DNA from: Dehalococcoidia bacterium
GTDB lineage: Bacteria > Chloroflexota > Dehalococcoidia > Dehalococcoidales > BS750m-G39
Assembly (NCBI GenBank): GCA_004375675.1
Contig: SOKR01000151.1
Coordinates: 1-5,932, forward strand
Direction of reading: 5' to 3'
DNA: 5,932 bases
This document shows positions 5,083-5,932 of the stretch, piece after piece (positions within the stretch are counted from its first letter, which is position 1; every line of letters begins with the position of its first letter). The notes beneath the pieces were generated by a model. It had not been told where the DNA came from, searched no databases, and was given only the letters and a program-made list of their open reading frames with translations. The position numbers and the translations under genes were made by a program.

Positions 5083-5932
5083 TTCTCTTGCCTTCTCTCA
5101 ACCGGAACCGGCCCAGATAGCTTGCCTGCATAAAGGTCTGGTTAAAGCCGGGGACACCGGCCAGTTCGACATAGTTTATTCCAGATACTATCTTCTGGGC
5201 GGCGGCTCGCTTGGTGCGGGAGATTAGAGCCAGCCTGGCTCCGGTGCCGGCGGCGTTGCCCACCTGCTGGAAACGTTCCAGGGGGAGCGCGGGCAACATG
5301 CCGATGGCCATGGCGTTGGAGACATCGATATAGGTGCCGAAAGCGCCGGCAATTATCACCTTCTGGATTTTCTCTTCCCCGTAACCGTTGGCTTCCAACA
5401 GCGCCTGGATGCCGGTGCGGATAGCCGCCTTAGCCAGTTGTATTTCGCGCACGTCCTGCTGGGTGATAACGATGTCTTTATTGACGTCCTTTTTCTCCTT
5501 CCCGTCGACGAGCACAAACTCCAGGTGCTTATCGCCGCGGCGCACACGGCGGTGTTTCTCGTCCATCTGGCCCCCCTCCCCCAGCACCCCGGCCAGGTAG
5601 AGCTGAGCCACGGTGTCCAGGATGCCCGAGCCGCAAATGCCGATGGCGGGCTTATCGTCTATGGTCTGGTATTCCACCTTGTTATCCACAATCCGCAGCC
5701 GTTCTATGGCACCGCTGGCGGCGCGCATGCCGTCCTTGATGTGCCAGCCCTCGAAGGCGGGCCCCGAGGCGCAGGAGGTGGTCGTTATCTTATCCTTATC
5801 TATCAGTGAGACCTCGGTGTTGGTGCCGATGTCGATAGCTATTGTCGTCTCCTGGCTCTCACCGTTCAGCGTCGCCAGCAGGACGGCGGTGTGGTCGGCG
5901 CCGACGAAGGCGGCGATGTTGGGCAGCAGGTG
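5069..5932 (-). CDS. RACo-type corrinoid protein activator (DUF4445), N-terminus outside window
   Basis: The frame is open from base 5932 to the TGA at 5071-5069, giving 287 visible C-terminal residues. The ATG at 5728 is internal, because typical family sequence continues upstream of it. This is the ASKHA-type ATPase part of the reductive activator of corrinoid proteins, which uses ATP to return inactive Co(II) corrinoid to Co(I). In fragment numbering the motifs are V-G-A-D-H-T at 10-15, D34-I-G-T-N-T-E phosphate loop, C-A-S-G-P-A-F-E-G at 54-62, G-M-R-A-A-S-G-A-I-E at 68-77, G-I-C-G-S-G at 98-103, A-G-A-F-G at 195-199 and G-N-A-A-G-T-G-A at 225-232. Known members are about 600 aa with an N-terminal [2Fe-2S] ferredoxin domain, which should lie beyond the window edge. 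The neighbouring methyltransferase overlaps it by one base, which supports function in the same corrinoid cycle. Confidence 0.9.
   Translation of the reverse strand, partial: HLLPNIAAFVGADHTAVLLATLNGESQETTIAIDIGTNTEVSLIDKDKITTTSCASGPAFEGWHIKDGMRAASGAIERLRIVDNKVEYQTIDDKPAIGICGSGILDTVAQLYLAGVLGEGGQMDEKHRRVRRGDKHLEFVLVDGKEKKDVNKDIVITQQDVREIQLAKAAIRTGIQALLEANGYGEEKIQKVIIAGAFGTYIDVSNAMAIGMLPALPLERFQQVGNAAGTGARLALISRTKRAAAQKIVSGINYVELAGVPGFNQTFMQASYLGRFRLREGKRKEIK

Noticed and set aside
5069..5728. Complete 219-aa gene starting at the internal ATG at 5728
   Set aside because: The same frame stays open to 5932 and encodes the DIGTNTE phosphate loop and other family motifs upstream, so the gene is larger and cut by the window edge.

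Overview
The window is a single co-directional block. All six recognisable genes lie on the minus strand, so transcription runs from base 5932 towards base 1. In transcription order they are: the C-terminal part of a RACo/DUF4445-type activator of corrinoid proteins (entering from outside); a pterin-binding methyltransferase of the MeTr/MtrH class; a classical short-chain dehydrogenase; a PEP-synthase-type ATP-binding protein; a separate protein carrying the phosphohistidine swivelling domain; and the start of a small cupin protein that leaves the window at base 1. No tRNA, rRNA, CRISPR, insertion sequence or integrase is visible, and no gap between genes exceeds 135 bases.

The methyltransferase plus corrinoid activator point to a strict anaerobe with tetrahydrofolate/corrinoid one-carbon chemistry. 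Composition is moderately GC-rich. Combining this machinery with a split dikinase, an SDR and a small cupin would fit an anaerobe such as a Dehalococcoidia-type Chloroflexota, a Desulfobacterota or a Firmicute. I lean weakly to the first, but nothing in the window proves a taxon.

Bases 5932-4212 hold the one-carbon half. Activator and methyltransferase overlap at their stop/start codons (TGATG) and are surely co-translated. In four-component O-demethylase systems these two proteins correspond to the activating enzyme (AE) and methyltransferase II. The substrate-specific methyltransferase I and the corrinoid protein are not here and may lie beyond base 5932.

Bases 4076-472 hold an SDR followed by two proteins that together form a phosphotransferase: an ATP-grasp-like PPDK N-terminal subunit (346 aa) and a 568-aa subunit ending in a swivelling His domain. 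No PEP/pyruvate TIM-barrel domain is encoded. This split resembles the 40-kDa and 70-kDa subunits of phenylphosphate synthase from anaerobic phenol degraders, so the likely chemistry is ATP-dependent phosphorylation of a hydroxyl compound rather than PEP synthesis.

The most interesting reading, which is inference, is a pathway that removes a methyl group from a methoxylated (possibly aromatic) substrate to tetrahydrofolate and then phosphorylates the exposed hydroxyl for further metabolism, with the SDR and cupin handling intermediates. The true substrate cannot be read from the sequence.
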